Program-made: the position numbers and the translations under genes
The notes under the pieces: generated by a model
The model's database searches: none
What the model was told of the DNA's origin: nothing
What the model saw: the letters and a program-made list of their open reading frames with translations, nothing else
NCBI GenBank assembly: GCA_937983475.1
Contig: CALJZV010000583.1
Span: 1-15,121, forward strand
Source: an uncultured Verrucomicrobiales bacterium
GTDB lineage: Bacteria > Verrucomicrobiota > Verrucomicrobiia > Limisphaerales > JACDHS01
Direction of reading: 5' to 3'
Length of the DNA stretch: 15,121 nt
Part shown: one piece after another, positions 1 through 7,046 of the stretch
Position numbering within the stretch: position 1 is the first letter of the stretch
How the letters are laid out: every line of letters begins with the position of its first letter

Positions 1-72
1 GTATTGCGTGACGGATTGGAGAACTTTATGCCCTTGGTGGAGGAGACCACCGACAAGAAAATTCTCGAGTAA
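1..72 (+). pseudogene. Upstream fragment of the FKBP gene, ended by in-frame TAA
   Basis: Frame 1 is open from the window edge and reads VLRDGLENFMPLVEETTDKK, then ILE, then TAA at 70-72. After the stop the same frame continues with FQEEMKKKAEQKA and runs into the FKBP domain of the next feature. In Mip/FkpA-type PPIases the N-terminal dimerisation domain has just this layout: a 'GLRDGLEG' helix, a 'T.EE...VL..FQQEM' helix, then a long charged helix. The fragment therefore looks like part of the same ancestral gene, interrupted by one stop codon. The rest of the N-terminal domain and the signal peptide would lie outside the window. Three readings are possible: a true nonsense mutation, a split gene translated in two parts, or a base-calling error. 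Confidence 0.6.
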
Positions 73-84
73 TTTCAGGAGGAG

Positions 85-528
85 ATGAAGAAAAAGGCCG
101 AGCAGAAGGCTTTGCAGGAGGCTGAGGCGAACAAACGGCGCGGGGAGGAGTTTTTGGCCCTTAACAAATCCAAGGAAGATATCATTACTACGTCCAGCGG
201 GCTGCAATATCGCATCATCCGCGAAGGGAAGGGGGAAAGCCCCAACGAGGACGACAGAATCGCGATGCATTTTCGCAGCCGGACCATTGACGATGTGGAG
301 TTCAATTCCTCCTACAAACACAAAGCTCCCATCGTGATACCCATGCGTGGTGTTATTCCGGCATGGCGCGAGGCGTTGCTGAAAATGAAACCCGGCGCCA
401 AATGGGAACTGTTTGTCCATCCCGACCTGGCCTATGGAGCTCGGGAAGTCGGTAAAAATGTCGGCCCTTATTCCACAGTGATCTTTGAGTTGGAGTTGGT
501 TCGCATTGAGAAACAGGAGTCCCAATAA
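85..528 (+). CDS. FKBP-type peptidyl-prolyl cis-trans isomerase, C-terminal part (Mip/FkpA-like)
   Basis: The 147-residue product has a charged helix (about 1-30) and an FKBP domain (about 38-143). Recognisable family pieces are SGLQYRIIREGKG, VIPAWREAL, MKPGAKWELF, DLAYG and VIFELEL. FKBPs catalyse proline isomerisation. Mip/FkpA relatives are periplasmic dimers, but this ORF as it stands has no signal peptide because the true N-terminus is upstream of the in-frame TAA at 70-72. An AGGAGGAG run (77-84) abuts the ATG; it resembles a ribosome site but is only about 2 nt from the start, so efficient re-initiation is doubtful. The active site is partly altered: the usual FDSS is FNSS (Asp37 of FKBP12 becomes Asn), VIPGW is VIPAW, and the DG before FDSS is DV. 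The conserved Trp, the Tyr of LAYG and the late Phe remain. The gene lies 44 bp upstream of a periplasmic protease, which fits envelope folding and quality control. Family call is firm; functionality is uncertain. Confidence 0.85.
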   Translation: MKKKAEQKALQEAEANKRRGEEFLALNKSKEDIITTSSGLQYRIIREGKGESPNEDDRIAMHFRSRTIDDVEFNSSYKHKAPIVIPMRGVIPAWREALLKMKPGAKWELFVHPDLAYGAREVGKNVGPYSTVIFELELVRIEKQESQ

Positions 529-572
529 AATATGGCGTTTGCGTCCGGCCAATTATCATTCATATTTCACGC

Positions 573-2903
573 GTGAAACGGCTTTTATTTCTTTTGCTCC
601 TGCAGCTTGGCTTTGTCCTGTCGGGTGTTGCCCAGCCCGCCCCCGATGCCGAGGCGCCCAAAAAACAGTTTCTGGCCGACGCCCGCACCGAGGCCAACAT
701 TGCCAAGTCCGTCGCTGGCGTGCTGGACCGCTATCATTATTCGCGGATTAAACTGGGTGACGAGGTTTCCGGAAAATTCTTCGACCGTTACTTTGAACTG
801 CTCGACGGCCAGCGGTTTCATTTCCTGCAAAGTGACATCGAGGAATTCCGTGATTACCGGACAACGCTGGATGACATGATTTTGCGCATTGGTGACATGT
901 CTCCCGCGCAAGACATTTTTGCGCGGATGATGCAGCGCCTTGATCAGCGGATTAATTATGTGACCGAATTGCTCCAGACCGAAAAGTTCCAGTTCGACAC
1001 GCAGGAATCCTATGTGTTGAACCGGAAGGACATGCCTCGCCCCCGTGATTTGGCAGAGGCGAAGGAACTTTGGCGGCGGCATCTTCGCTTTGAGTACCTT
1101 CAGGAAAAACTTTCCAAGCATCGCGCAAAGGAAAAAGAAACCGGAAAAGAGGACTCCAAACCGGGCGAATCCAAAGGTGAAACGAAGAAAAAAGAGGCCA
1201 AATCCTTTCATGGCAAGAACACAATCGTTGAGCGCAAGGCTGCCGATAGCGCACCTGAGGACAGTGTGTGGCACGATGAGATCGTCAAGACCCTGACCAA
1301 CCGTTATGCCCGTCTCCACCGCAGTTGGAAAGACCTGGGCAGGGACGAGGTGCTTGAGCTGTTCCTCACTTCTCTTGCCAACGTGTACGATCCACATTCC
1401 GATTACATGGGGCGCGCGCAGGCCGAAAACTTCGCCATTTCCATGAAGTTGTCACTGTTTGGCATCGGTGCCGTGCTGACCTCTGAGGACGATTATTGCA
1501 AGATTCAAAGCCTGGTTCCTGGCCCGGCCATGCGTAGCAAGCAGGTCAAGCCCGGCGACCGCATTGTGGCTGTGGAGCAAAAGGACAAGGAGCCGGTGGA
1601 TTGTGTCGGTATGAAATTAAACAAGGTGGTGGAAATGATTCGCGGCCCGAAGGGGTCCGAGGTGCAACTGACTATCCTGCCTGTGGACGCTGCTGATCCC
1701 TCAACCCGCAAGGTGGTCACCCTGATCCGGGATGAAATCAAGCTTGAGGACCAGGAGGCCAAGGCCAAGGTGATTGAGTTTCCCGGCAAGGAAAGTCAAC
1801 CGCTTCGCGTGGGCGTTATTGATCTGCCCTCATTTTATGAAGACATGAAGAACCGGGGGCCCGGACACAAAAGCACCACGGCGGACATTTCCCGGCTTTT
1901 GAAAAAATTAAACGAGGAGAAAATCTCCGGCCTGATTCTCGATTTGCGGCGCAACGGCGGCGGCGCGCTCAATGAAGCCATCAAGCTGACTGGTCTCTTC
2001 ATCAAGCGCGGCCCGGTGGTGCAAACCAAGGACACCACGGGCCGGATTGTCGTTGAGTCCGACACAGATCCATCGGTGCTCTACGACGGCCCCATGATCG
2101 TGCTGACCAGCCGCTTCAGCGCCTCGGCGTCGGAAATTCTGGCCGGCGCGCTCCAGGATTACGGAAGGGCGCTGGTTGTGGGCGATGCGTCCACGCACGG
2201 CAAGGGCACCGTGCAACAGCTTATAGAATTGCAGCCCATCATGGACGACAACAAACTGGCCTACGCCTACAACCCCGGCCAGATGAAGTTTACCATCCGG
2301 AAATTTTACCGCGCCGGGGGCGCATCCACACAGCTTAAGGGTGTCATTCCCGACTTGATTCTCCCCTCGGTGAACAATCATGCCGAGGTGGGCGAAGCCT
2401 CCTTGGATAACGCTCTTCCCTGGGACGAAGTTTCCTCGGCGAAGTTCGAAAAATTGAACCAAGTCGCGCCATATCTTCCCGAATTGAAAAAACGATCAGA
2501 CGGCCGCATCGAAAAGGACAAGGATTTTGCCTACATCCGCCAGGACATTGAGCGTTACAAGAAAAACATCGCCGAGAAGAGCGTTTCATTGAACGAAAAG
2601 GTTCGCCTGAAGGAGATGGAGGAAAACAAGGCGATCATGGATGCGCGAAAAAAGGAGCGCCAGGCGCGTCCCGAACCCGACTACAAGGTTTACGAAGTCA
2701 CGCTCAAGAACGCGGACAAGCCCGGGTTGATTCTTGCCGGCACAAAGGTCGAGGGCGAAGAGCCGGATCGATTGACGATTGAGGAAGACGAGGAGGACAA
2801 GGCTCCACAGGTGGATCCGACACTCGACGAAGCCAAACGCATTCTTGCCGATTATATTTTGCTATGGGCCAAGGATAATTCCGCCGTGACGCTGGTGAAA
2901 TAA
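573..2903 (+). CDS. prc: Carboxy-terminal (tail-specific) processing protease, S41 family
   Basis: This Prc/Tsp-type serine protease of the periplasm degrades or trims proteins from their C-terminus. The 776-residue product begins with a signal peptide (KRLLFLLLLQLGFVLSG, likely cleaved near VAQ-PAPDA). A Tsp N-terminal helical domain follows (about 30-280, with HFLQSDIEEF), then a PDZ domain (about 285-375), the S41 core, and a Tsp C-terminal domain (about 600-770). The catalytic dyad is visible: Ser518 in SASASEI and Lys544 in THGKGTVQ, with the typical GALQDYGRALVVG between them. E. coli Prc has 682 residues; part of the excess here is a Lys/Glu-rich low-complexity insertion at about 180-220. 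The start is GTG, placed directly before the signal peptide, with no clear Shine-Dalgarno; a TATCAT at 554-559 could be a -10 box but has no good -35. It lies 44 bp downstream of the FKBP gene and may be co-transcribed with it. Confidence 0.95.
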   Translation: MKRLLFLLLLQLGFVLSGVAQPAPDAEAPKKQFLADARTEANIAKSVAGVLDRYHYSRIKLGDEVSGKFFDRYFELLDGQRFHFLQSDIEEFRDYRTTLDDMILRIGDMSPAQDIFARMMQRLDQRINYVTELLQTEKFQFDTQESYVLNRKDMPRPRDLAEAKELWRRHLRFEYLQEKLSKHRAKEKETGKEDSKPGESKGETKKKEAKSFHGKNTIVERKAADSAPEDSVWHDEIVKTLTNRYARLHRSWKDLGRDEVLELFLTSLANVYDPHSDYMGRAQAENFAISMKLSLFGIGAVLTSEDDYCKIQSLVPGPAMRSKQVKPGDRIVAVEQKDKEPVDCVGMKLNKVVEMIRGPKGSEVQLTILPVDAADPSTRKVVTLIRDEIKLEDQEAKAKVIEFPGKESQPLRVGVIDLPSFYEDMKNRGPGHKSTTADISRLLKKLNEEKISGLILDLRRNGGGALNEAIKLTGLFIKRGPVVQTKDTTGRIVVESDTDPSVLYDGPMIVLTSRFSASASEILAGALQDYGRALVVGDASTHGKGTVQQLIELQPIMDDNKLAYAYNPGQMKFTIRKFYRAGGASTQLKGVIPDLILPSVNNHAEVGEASLDNALPWDEVSSAKFEKLNQVAPYLPELKKRSDGRIEKDKDFAYIRQDIERYKKNIAEKSVSLNEKVRLKEMEENKAIMDARKKERQARPEPDYKVYEVTLKNADKPGLILAGTKVEGEEPDRLTIEEDEEDKAPQVDPTLDEAKRILADYILLWAKDNSAVTLVK

Positions 2904-2911
2904 AACCCCGG

Positions 2912-2931
2912 CCTTGAGCCTCGGGCTCAGG
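2912..2931. terminator. Candidate bidirectional terminator hairpin between convergent genes
   Basis: CCTTGAGCC (2912-2920) pairs with GGCTCAGG (2924-2931) around a 3-base TCG loop, with one bulged T. Downstream on the plus strand the sequence ends in CAACTTTT; on the minus strand a GGGGTTTTA follows. Both T-runs are short, so it is a modest intrinsic terminator. Its position, 8 bases after the protease stop and overlapping the fmt stop (2927-2929), fits termination for both converging transcripts. Confidence 0.5.
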
Positions 2932-3877
2932 TCAACTTTTCGCCTGCGGAGAGTTTCATTCCCATGAGAAATTCGCCGGCGCTCAAGCGACGTCCTCCCT
3001 CACGTTGAAGGGCGAGAATTCTCACCGCGTCTGACCCGCAGGCCACAACAATGCCGCTTTTGTCCGCTTCCAGAATGATGCCCGGCACCGCTCCGGAATT
3101 GGAGGGAACAGGCTCGGCCTCCCAGATTTTAAGCAGGCGCTTTTCGGTTTTATTTTCCTGAAAGGCAAATGCGCCGGGCCATGGCGTGAAGGCGCGGATG
3201 CGCCGCCAAATCACTTCCGCAGGCTGCTGCCAGTCAATCCTGCCGTCCTCTCGGGAAATTTTCCGGGCATAACTGGCATCCTGGGCAGGCTGTTTTCGAG
3301 GTGTGATACCCCCGGAAACATAGGCGGGAATGGTGTCGGAGAGCAGTTGCGCGCCCATACGAGCCAGCCGGTCGTGCAGTGTCTGGGAATTGTCCGTTGC
3401 CGATATTGGAGTGGTCTCCTGCGTGAGAATGTCTCCGGTGTCCAGACCAGAGTCCATTTTCATGATGGTGACGCCGGTTTCGGATTCACCATCCAGAATA
3501 GCCCATTGAATGGGCGCCGCGCCGCGATATTTGGGCAGGAGCGAAGTGTGGACATTGAGGCAGCCAAAGCTGGGCAAATCCAGCAACGCCTGCGGCAGAA
3601 TCTGGCCATACGCGGCGACAACAATCAAGTCGGGCTGAAGAGACTTGAGTTCCTGCAAAAATTCGGGTGAGCGCGCCCTTTGCGGTTGGAGAACTGGCAG
3701 GTCCAGTTCAAGCGCGGTTTGTTTTACCGGGGAGGGGAGCAGTCTAAGCTGGCGACCTTTGGGGCGGTCGGGCTGGGTGACCACCGCGATGACGTTGAAC
3801 CTGGAATCACCCGCGAGTGCCTTGAGGCTGAAACAGGCCAGCTCGGCAGTGCCCATAAAAACGATGCGCAGGGTCAT
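2927..3877 (-). CDS. fmt: Methionyl-tRNA formyltransferase
   Basis: It formylates the amino group of Met-tRNA(fMet) using 10-formyltetrahydrofolate, giving the initiator tRNA for translation; the enzyme is cytosolic. The 316-residue length matches the family (E. coli 315). The N-terminal formyltransferase domain (about 1-190) shows VTQPDRPKGR, LLPSPVK, the catalytic region CLNVHTSLLPKYRGAAPIQ with Asn108 and His110, and SGLDTGDIL with Asp146, corresponding to E. coli Asn106, His108 and Asp144. The C-terminal OB-like domain (about 205-310) includes RIRAFTPWPGAF. The start ATG has an AGGA five bases upstream (plus-strand 3883-3886). The usual partner def (peptide deformylase) is not adjacent; the upstream neighbour is an adenylate-kinase-like gene 49 bp away. 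It is the last gene of the long minus-strand run. Confidence 0.97.
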   Translation of the reverse strand: MTLRIVFMGTAELACFSLKALAGDSRFNVIAVVTQPDRPKGRQLRLLPSPVKQTALELDLPVLQPQRARSPEFLQELKSLQPDLIVVAAYGQILPQALLDLPSFGCLNVHTSLLPKYRGAAPIQWAILDGESETGVTIMKMDSGLDTGDILTQETTPISATDNSQTLHDRLARMGAQLLSDTIPAYVSGGITPRKQPAQDASYARKISREDGRIDWQQPAEVIWRRIRAFTPWPGAFAFQENKTEKRLLKIWEAEPVPSNSGAVPGIILEADKSGIVVACGSDAVRILALQREGGRRLSAGEFLMGMKLSAGEKLT

Positions 3878-3926
3878 GCTTTTCCTGGCGAAAAATATAC
3901 CGCGCGGATACCGCGCCTCTTAAAGG

Positions 3927-4508
3927 CTAGAAGGCGGCGATGATGCGAAGAATGTCGCGCAGGACGTTGATGGGCGTCTGCGTGGAATCAATGGTGTGCG
4001 TGAGTTTCGGGCCGTAAAAATCGAGCACCGGCTTGGTTTCCTTCTCGTAGGTTTCCAAGCGGTTGCGGATGACTTCGAGATTGGCGTCGTCGAGCCGGTT
4101 TTCGCGAAGCGCCCGGCGCTGGAGCCGCTCCACCAGTTTGTTCATGTCTGGGCAGCTCAAATAAAAAACGCCCTTCACGTCGAGGGTGTCACTGAGCATC
4201 TTGGCCTGGCTTGGATTGCGCGGGATGCCGTCCAGCACCAGCGTGTCTCGCTCCGGGTTGAAGCGGCCCAGTTTGGTCTGGGCGTCAATGTTTTCGCGCC
4301 ACAGGCGGATGGTCGGTTCGTCGGGCACCAGCTGGCCTTTGCTGGAGTATTCGATGAAAACCCGTCCCAATTCGCTGTCTATGGTAAGGTTGCGAAACAC
4401 ATCGCCGCAGGAGCAGTGATAGAAGTTGGGGATGGTTCCGAGGATTTTGCCCTGGGTGCCCTTTCCCGAACCGGGCGCGCCGAACAATAAAATGGTCCTG
4501 TATTTCAT
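3927..4508 (-). CDS. Adenylate kinase-like nucleoside monophosphate kinase (short form)
   Basis: It probably transfers phosphate between ATP and a nucleoside monophosphate, most likely AMP, in the cytosol. The 193-residue product starts directly with the P-loop strand: MKYRTILLFGAPGSGKGT (Walker A residues 10-18). Then come CSCGDVFR (family norm STGD.LR), DGIPRNPSQA (norm DGFPRT) and RENRLDD...RLETYEKETKPVLDFY, which is the usual R.DD..E.I..RL..Y...T.P. pattern. Only a few residues lie where long adenylate kinases carry the roughly 30-residue LID, so this is a lidless form with no zinc-binding cysteines. The substitutions (Thr to Cys, Phe to Ile) make it divergent, so another NMP specificity or a paralogue of a canonical adk elsewhere is possible. 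The frame stays open upstream to a TTG at 4559, but the ATG at 4508 matches where the family begins. No Shine-Dalgarno is obvious. Confidence 0.85.
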   Translation of the reverse strand: MKYRTILLFGAPGSGKGTQGKILGTIPNFYHCSCGDVFRNLTIDSELGRVFIEYSSKGQLVPDEPTIRLWRENIDAQTKLGRFNPERDTLVLDGIPRNPSQAKMLSDTLDVKGVFYLSCPDMNKLVERLQRRALRENRLDDANLEVIRNRLETYEKETKPVLDFYGPKLTHTIDSTQTPINVLRDILRIIAAF

Positions 4509-4571
4509 AAAAGCGCTGAGACAATGCTGTTGTGGCGAACGCGAAGCATCGTAGTTCAATTTTGCTTCCGG

Positions 4572-5519
4572 TCAAATACTGTCCTTGTGGCGAATCTGAA
4601 CTTCCTGAATTTCATTGAACGGAATGGCCTCCTCGGCGGTAGCCTCACCCTTGAAGGTGAGCAGATGCAGTTCAGCGGGGGTCAATTTACTTATGCGGCG
4701 CCCCACGAAATCGCCTCGCAGTGACTTGATGGCCAGTAACAGATCCTTTTCATGCTCCTCGGGCACCACGCGCAGAAAACCTGCGGTCTTGGTTTCAAAG
4801 AAACGTCGGTTGAATGTGAACTGGCCCCGGCTGTAGGTGATGGTTTCCGGCAGCGCGGGTTCGGATGAAGTTTCCTCTACAGGCGCCTCGACTGGCGCGG
4901 TTTCCTCGGCGGAAACTTCCTCCATCGGCTCCTCAACAGGCGCTTCGGCTGCGGCCTGCTGGGCGGCGTAGTCATACCGGGGAGGAGGCAGGCAAAGGAA
5001 AATGATGGGCCCAAGGATGGGGAGAACCGCCGAGACGCCAATCACAGGCCAGAATGGCCGGTAACGGAATAACGCAACTTCATAGCCTGCGTACACGTTC
5101 GCGGCGTAAAGCAAAAAGAAGATGAGGAACCCCAATGGACTGCTGAACACAGCGGCAATGCCTTTTTTGCCTTGCGGCAGCGGGACACGTTCCGGTTCGT
5201 TGACGATGATTTCCTTCTGGGCAATTTGCTGTTCCTCTTCCACGGTTTCCTCCAGGAACGGTTCAATGTAGGAGGCGTCCTGCGGTTTTTTGGCGTCCTG
5301 TGCAAGTTGCCGCAGGGACTCTTGACTGAATTTCGACCAAGCGGTTCGGGGAGCGAACGAACCGGAGGGAGTCCTTAACACCACGCCATTCCGGTCATAG
5401 GAAACAGGTTCACCAGTGATGGTTTGGCCGTCAGTGAGGGTGTACGTGCCCGCGAATGCCGCTGTAGCCAGCAGCATAAGGAGTCCGAAGATTATGAAAG
5501 TTGACGTGGCTTTCCGCAT
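4572..5519 (-). CDS. Unrecognised signal-peptide protein with two membrane helices and a TFNRRFFETK domain
   Basis: I do not recognise a named family with a known function. The 315-residue product has a signal peptide or first helix (about 5-23, ending AFAG). A small beta-rich module follows (about 24-72: YTLTDGQTITGEPVSYD, then GVVLRTPSG, then WSKFSQESL), which loosely resembles SHD1-like modules in PVC proteins. Next come a Glu-rich stretch (about 87-112), two hydrophobic helices (about 122-145 and 156-178, the second ending LPPP), a Pro/Glu/Ala-rich linker with APVEE-type repeats (about 190-226), and a C-terminal globular domain (about 228-315) opening with QFTFNRRFFETKTAGF. The sense of the C-terminal domain depends on topology; inference is that it is cytoplasmic. 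It lies 31 bp after nnr and ends 63 bp before the kinase start, so it is probably in the same transcript. Only a weak AAGG precedes the ATG. Confidence 0.8.
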   Translation of the reverse strand: MRKATSTFIIFGLLMLLATAAFAGTYTLTDGQTITGEPVSYDRNGVVLRTPSGSFAPRTAWSKFSQESLRQLAQDAKKPQDASYIEPFLEETVEEEQQIAQKEIIVNEPERVPLPQGKKGIAAVFSSPLGFLIFFLLYAANVYAGYEVALFRYRPFWPVIGVSAVLPILGPIIFLCLPPPRYDYAAQQAAAEAPVEEPMEEVSAEETAPVEAPVEETSSEPALPETITYSRGQFTFNRRFFETKTAGFLRVVPEEHEKDLLLAIKSLRGDFVGRRISKLTPAELHLLTFKGEATAEEAIPFNEIQEVQIRHKDSI

Positions 5520-5550
5520 GTTGGGTGCCTTGGATAACAGATGACTATTT

Positions 5551-6990
5551 TCAGGGAAAGTAATTTTGCTTCCCGGATGCCTCAGGCTGCGCTGCCAGAG
5601 CTTGAACTAATTCCTCAATGGTCCAGTTTTTTTGATTCCGGTTCAGAAAATCGGCGCTGGCTCCATGCTGCCATGCCGCAAAAATTAAAGTGCGCTCTGG
5701 CGTTGAAGTTAACTGGGGCTGCGCCAGCAATCCGGCCAGATATCCGGCCAACACATCCCCGCTGCCGCCCTGGGCCAGATAGGGATTGCCCGAGCTATTG
5801 ATCCAAATCGGACCGCCATTCCGCCCGATAAGCGTCTGGTGTCCCTTGAGAACGACCCAGCAGTTGCCGTACCGGCGGGATAGGGTGCGCAATGCGGCGG
5901 GGCGGTCTTCCTGCACTTGGTTGACTGTCAATTTAAGCAGTCGAGCTGCCTCGCCCGGATGCGGGGTGATGACGCGCAGGGGGTTTTTGGGGATGGGTCC
6001 CGATGGCAGCCAGTCCAGTGCGCTGGCGTCGGCAACCACAGGCAAAGCCGATTCATTCCAGAATCCGCGCAATTCGTTTTTTAAAACATTGGAAAGGCCC
6101 TCGGCGGCCAGCCCCGGCCCGAACAGGATGGCAGTGGTCGCCGCAGGAAGTTTTTGCTGCGGACGCCATGGATGGACCATGGCGGCCTGCAATTGAGCGG
6201 CCACGGGATGAAAGACATTCTCCTGCGTCACCACGGATACCAAGCCTGGCCGGGCTCGCAGAGCCCCCCGAGCGGCCAGCACCGCAGCGCCATGATAACC
6301 CAGCCTGCCCGCGATGATGGTTAAATGTCCGTAGGTTCCCTTGTGCCCTGTCACCTCCCGCTGCGGAGGAAATTCGAAAAAATCGCCCGCGCTGATCCAT
6401 CTCATTTCACTGGTGATGGGGCAGGGAATCAGTCCGACATCCTCTGCCACCTCCAAGCGTCCGACCCTTTGCTGCGCCGTGGCTGTACGAAGTCCGTGTT
6501 TGGGCGCGCCCACACGTAGCGTCACCCAAGCGCGAACGGCGGCGCCTTGAACCTCTCCGGTGTCCACATCAAGGCCAGATGGAGCGTCAACGGACAACAC
6601 AGGAATGCGCGATTGGTTGACCGCCTCAATCAGCCGCTGCCACTCCTCATTTAGCGGTCGGTTGATCCCAATGCCAAACAACCCATCTATGATGAGGCTC
6701 ACACCCTCAAGCTGAATCTGCATTTCGGCCAGCGCGGATTGGGCGTCTGCCACGTTAATGAGGCGGACCTGGCGTTTGGAGAGGTGAGTGACGGCGGCGC
6801 GCGCGTCGTCGCCATTGTGACCCTTCCCGGCAAGGATCAAGATGGTTTGATCGGTTTGGGTTAATCCCAGCGCACGCCGCGCCAGCACAACGCCGACTTT
6901 GGCAATGACATCGGATTCGCTTCGGCCAGCATCCCAGGTGGCCTGCTCCCATTCCCGCATTTGACTGATAGTTAAGATTGGAATTGCCAC
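5551..6990 (-). CDS. nnr: Bifunctional NAD(P)HX epimerase / ADP-dependent NAD(P)HX dehydratase
   Basis: This metabolite-repair enzyme (YjeF/Nnr) reverses damage to NADH and NADPH: the N-terminal half epimerises R- and S-NAD(P)HX, and the C-terminal half dehydrates S-NAD(P)HX using ADP. The 479 residues cover both domains. In the epimerase (about 1-200) I see LILAGKGHNGDDA (52-63), IIDGLFGIGI (100-109) and VDAPSGLDVDTG (134-145). In the dehydratase (about 215-470) I see GHKGTYGHLTIIAG (215-228), ITPHPGEA (341-348) and GGSGDVLAG (408-416), the last with the expected catalytic Asp412. The epimerase loop is unusual: most members have GNNGGDG where this has GHNGDDA. The start is GTG with an AGGA eight bases upstream (plus-strand 6999-7002). 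It follows the FAD oxidoreductase gene after 56 bp. The family call is very safe; whether the epimerase half is fully active is open. Confidence 0.95.
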   Translation of the reverse strand: MAIPILTISQMREWEQATWDAGRSESDVIAKVGVVLARRALGLTQTDQTILILAGKGHNGDDARAAVTHLSKRQVRLINVADAQSALAEMQIQLEGVSLIIDGLFGIGINRPLNEEWQRLIEAVNQSRIPVLSVDAPSGLDVDTGEVQGAAVRAWVTLRVGAPKHGLRTATAQQRVGRLEVAEDVGLIPCPITSEMRWISAGDFFEFPPQREVTGHKGTYGHLTIIAGRLGYHGAAVLAARGALRARPGLVSVVTQENVFHPVAAQLQAAMVHPWRPQQKLPAATTAILFGPGLAAEGLSNVLKNELRGFWNESALPVVADASALDWLPSGPIPKNPLRVITPHPGEAARLLKLTVNQVQEDRPAALRTLSRRYGNCWVVLKGHQTLIGRNGGPIWINSSGNPYLAQGGSGDVLAGYLAGLLAQPQLTSTPERTLIFAAWQHGASADFLNRNQKNWTIEELVQALAAQPEASGKQNYFP

Positions 6991-6998
6991 TTTGTGTA

Positions 6999-7002
6999 TC
7001 CT
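6999..7002 (-). promoter_or_regulatory. Shine-Dalgarno AGGA deciding the GTG start of nnr
   Basis: Read on the minus strand, GCAGGATACACAAA precedes GTG at 6990. The AGGA core has eight bases of spacing. Together with the N-terminal match (PILTISQMREWE, the usual YjeF opening) it supports GTG as the start. Confidence 0.55.
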
Positions 7003-7046
7003 GCGGCCCCGGTTTTAGCTGGCCGCCGTGATTTGGGCAACCTGAG

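Noticed and set aside
585..1397. Minus-strand open frame (270 codons) inside the protease
   Set aside because: Antisense to the signal peptide and N-terminal domain of an intact S41 protease; the hydrophobic stretches are mirror images of Lys/Glu codons.
4509..4559. TTG-initiated N-terminal extension of the adenylate-kinase-like protein
   Set aside because: Seventeen added residues would precede the P-loop strand where the family normally begins; the ATG at 4508 is the better start despite lacking a Shine-Dalgarno.
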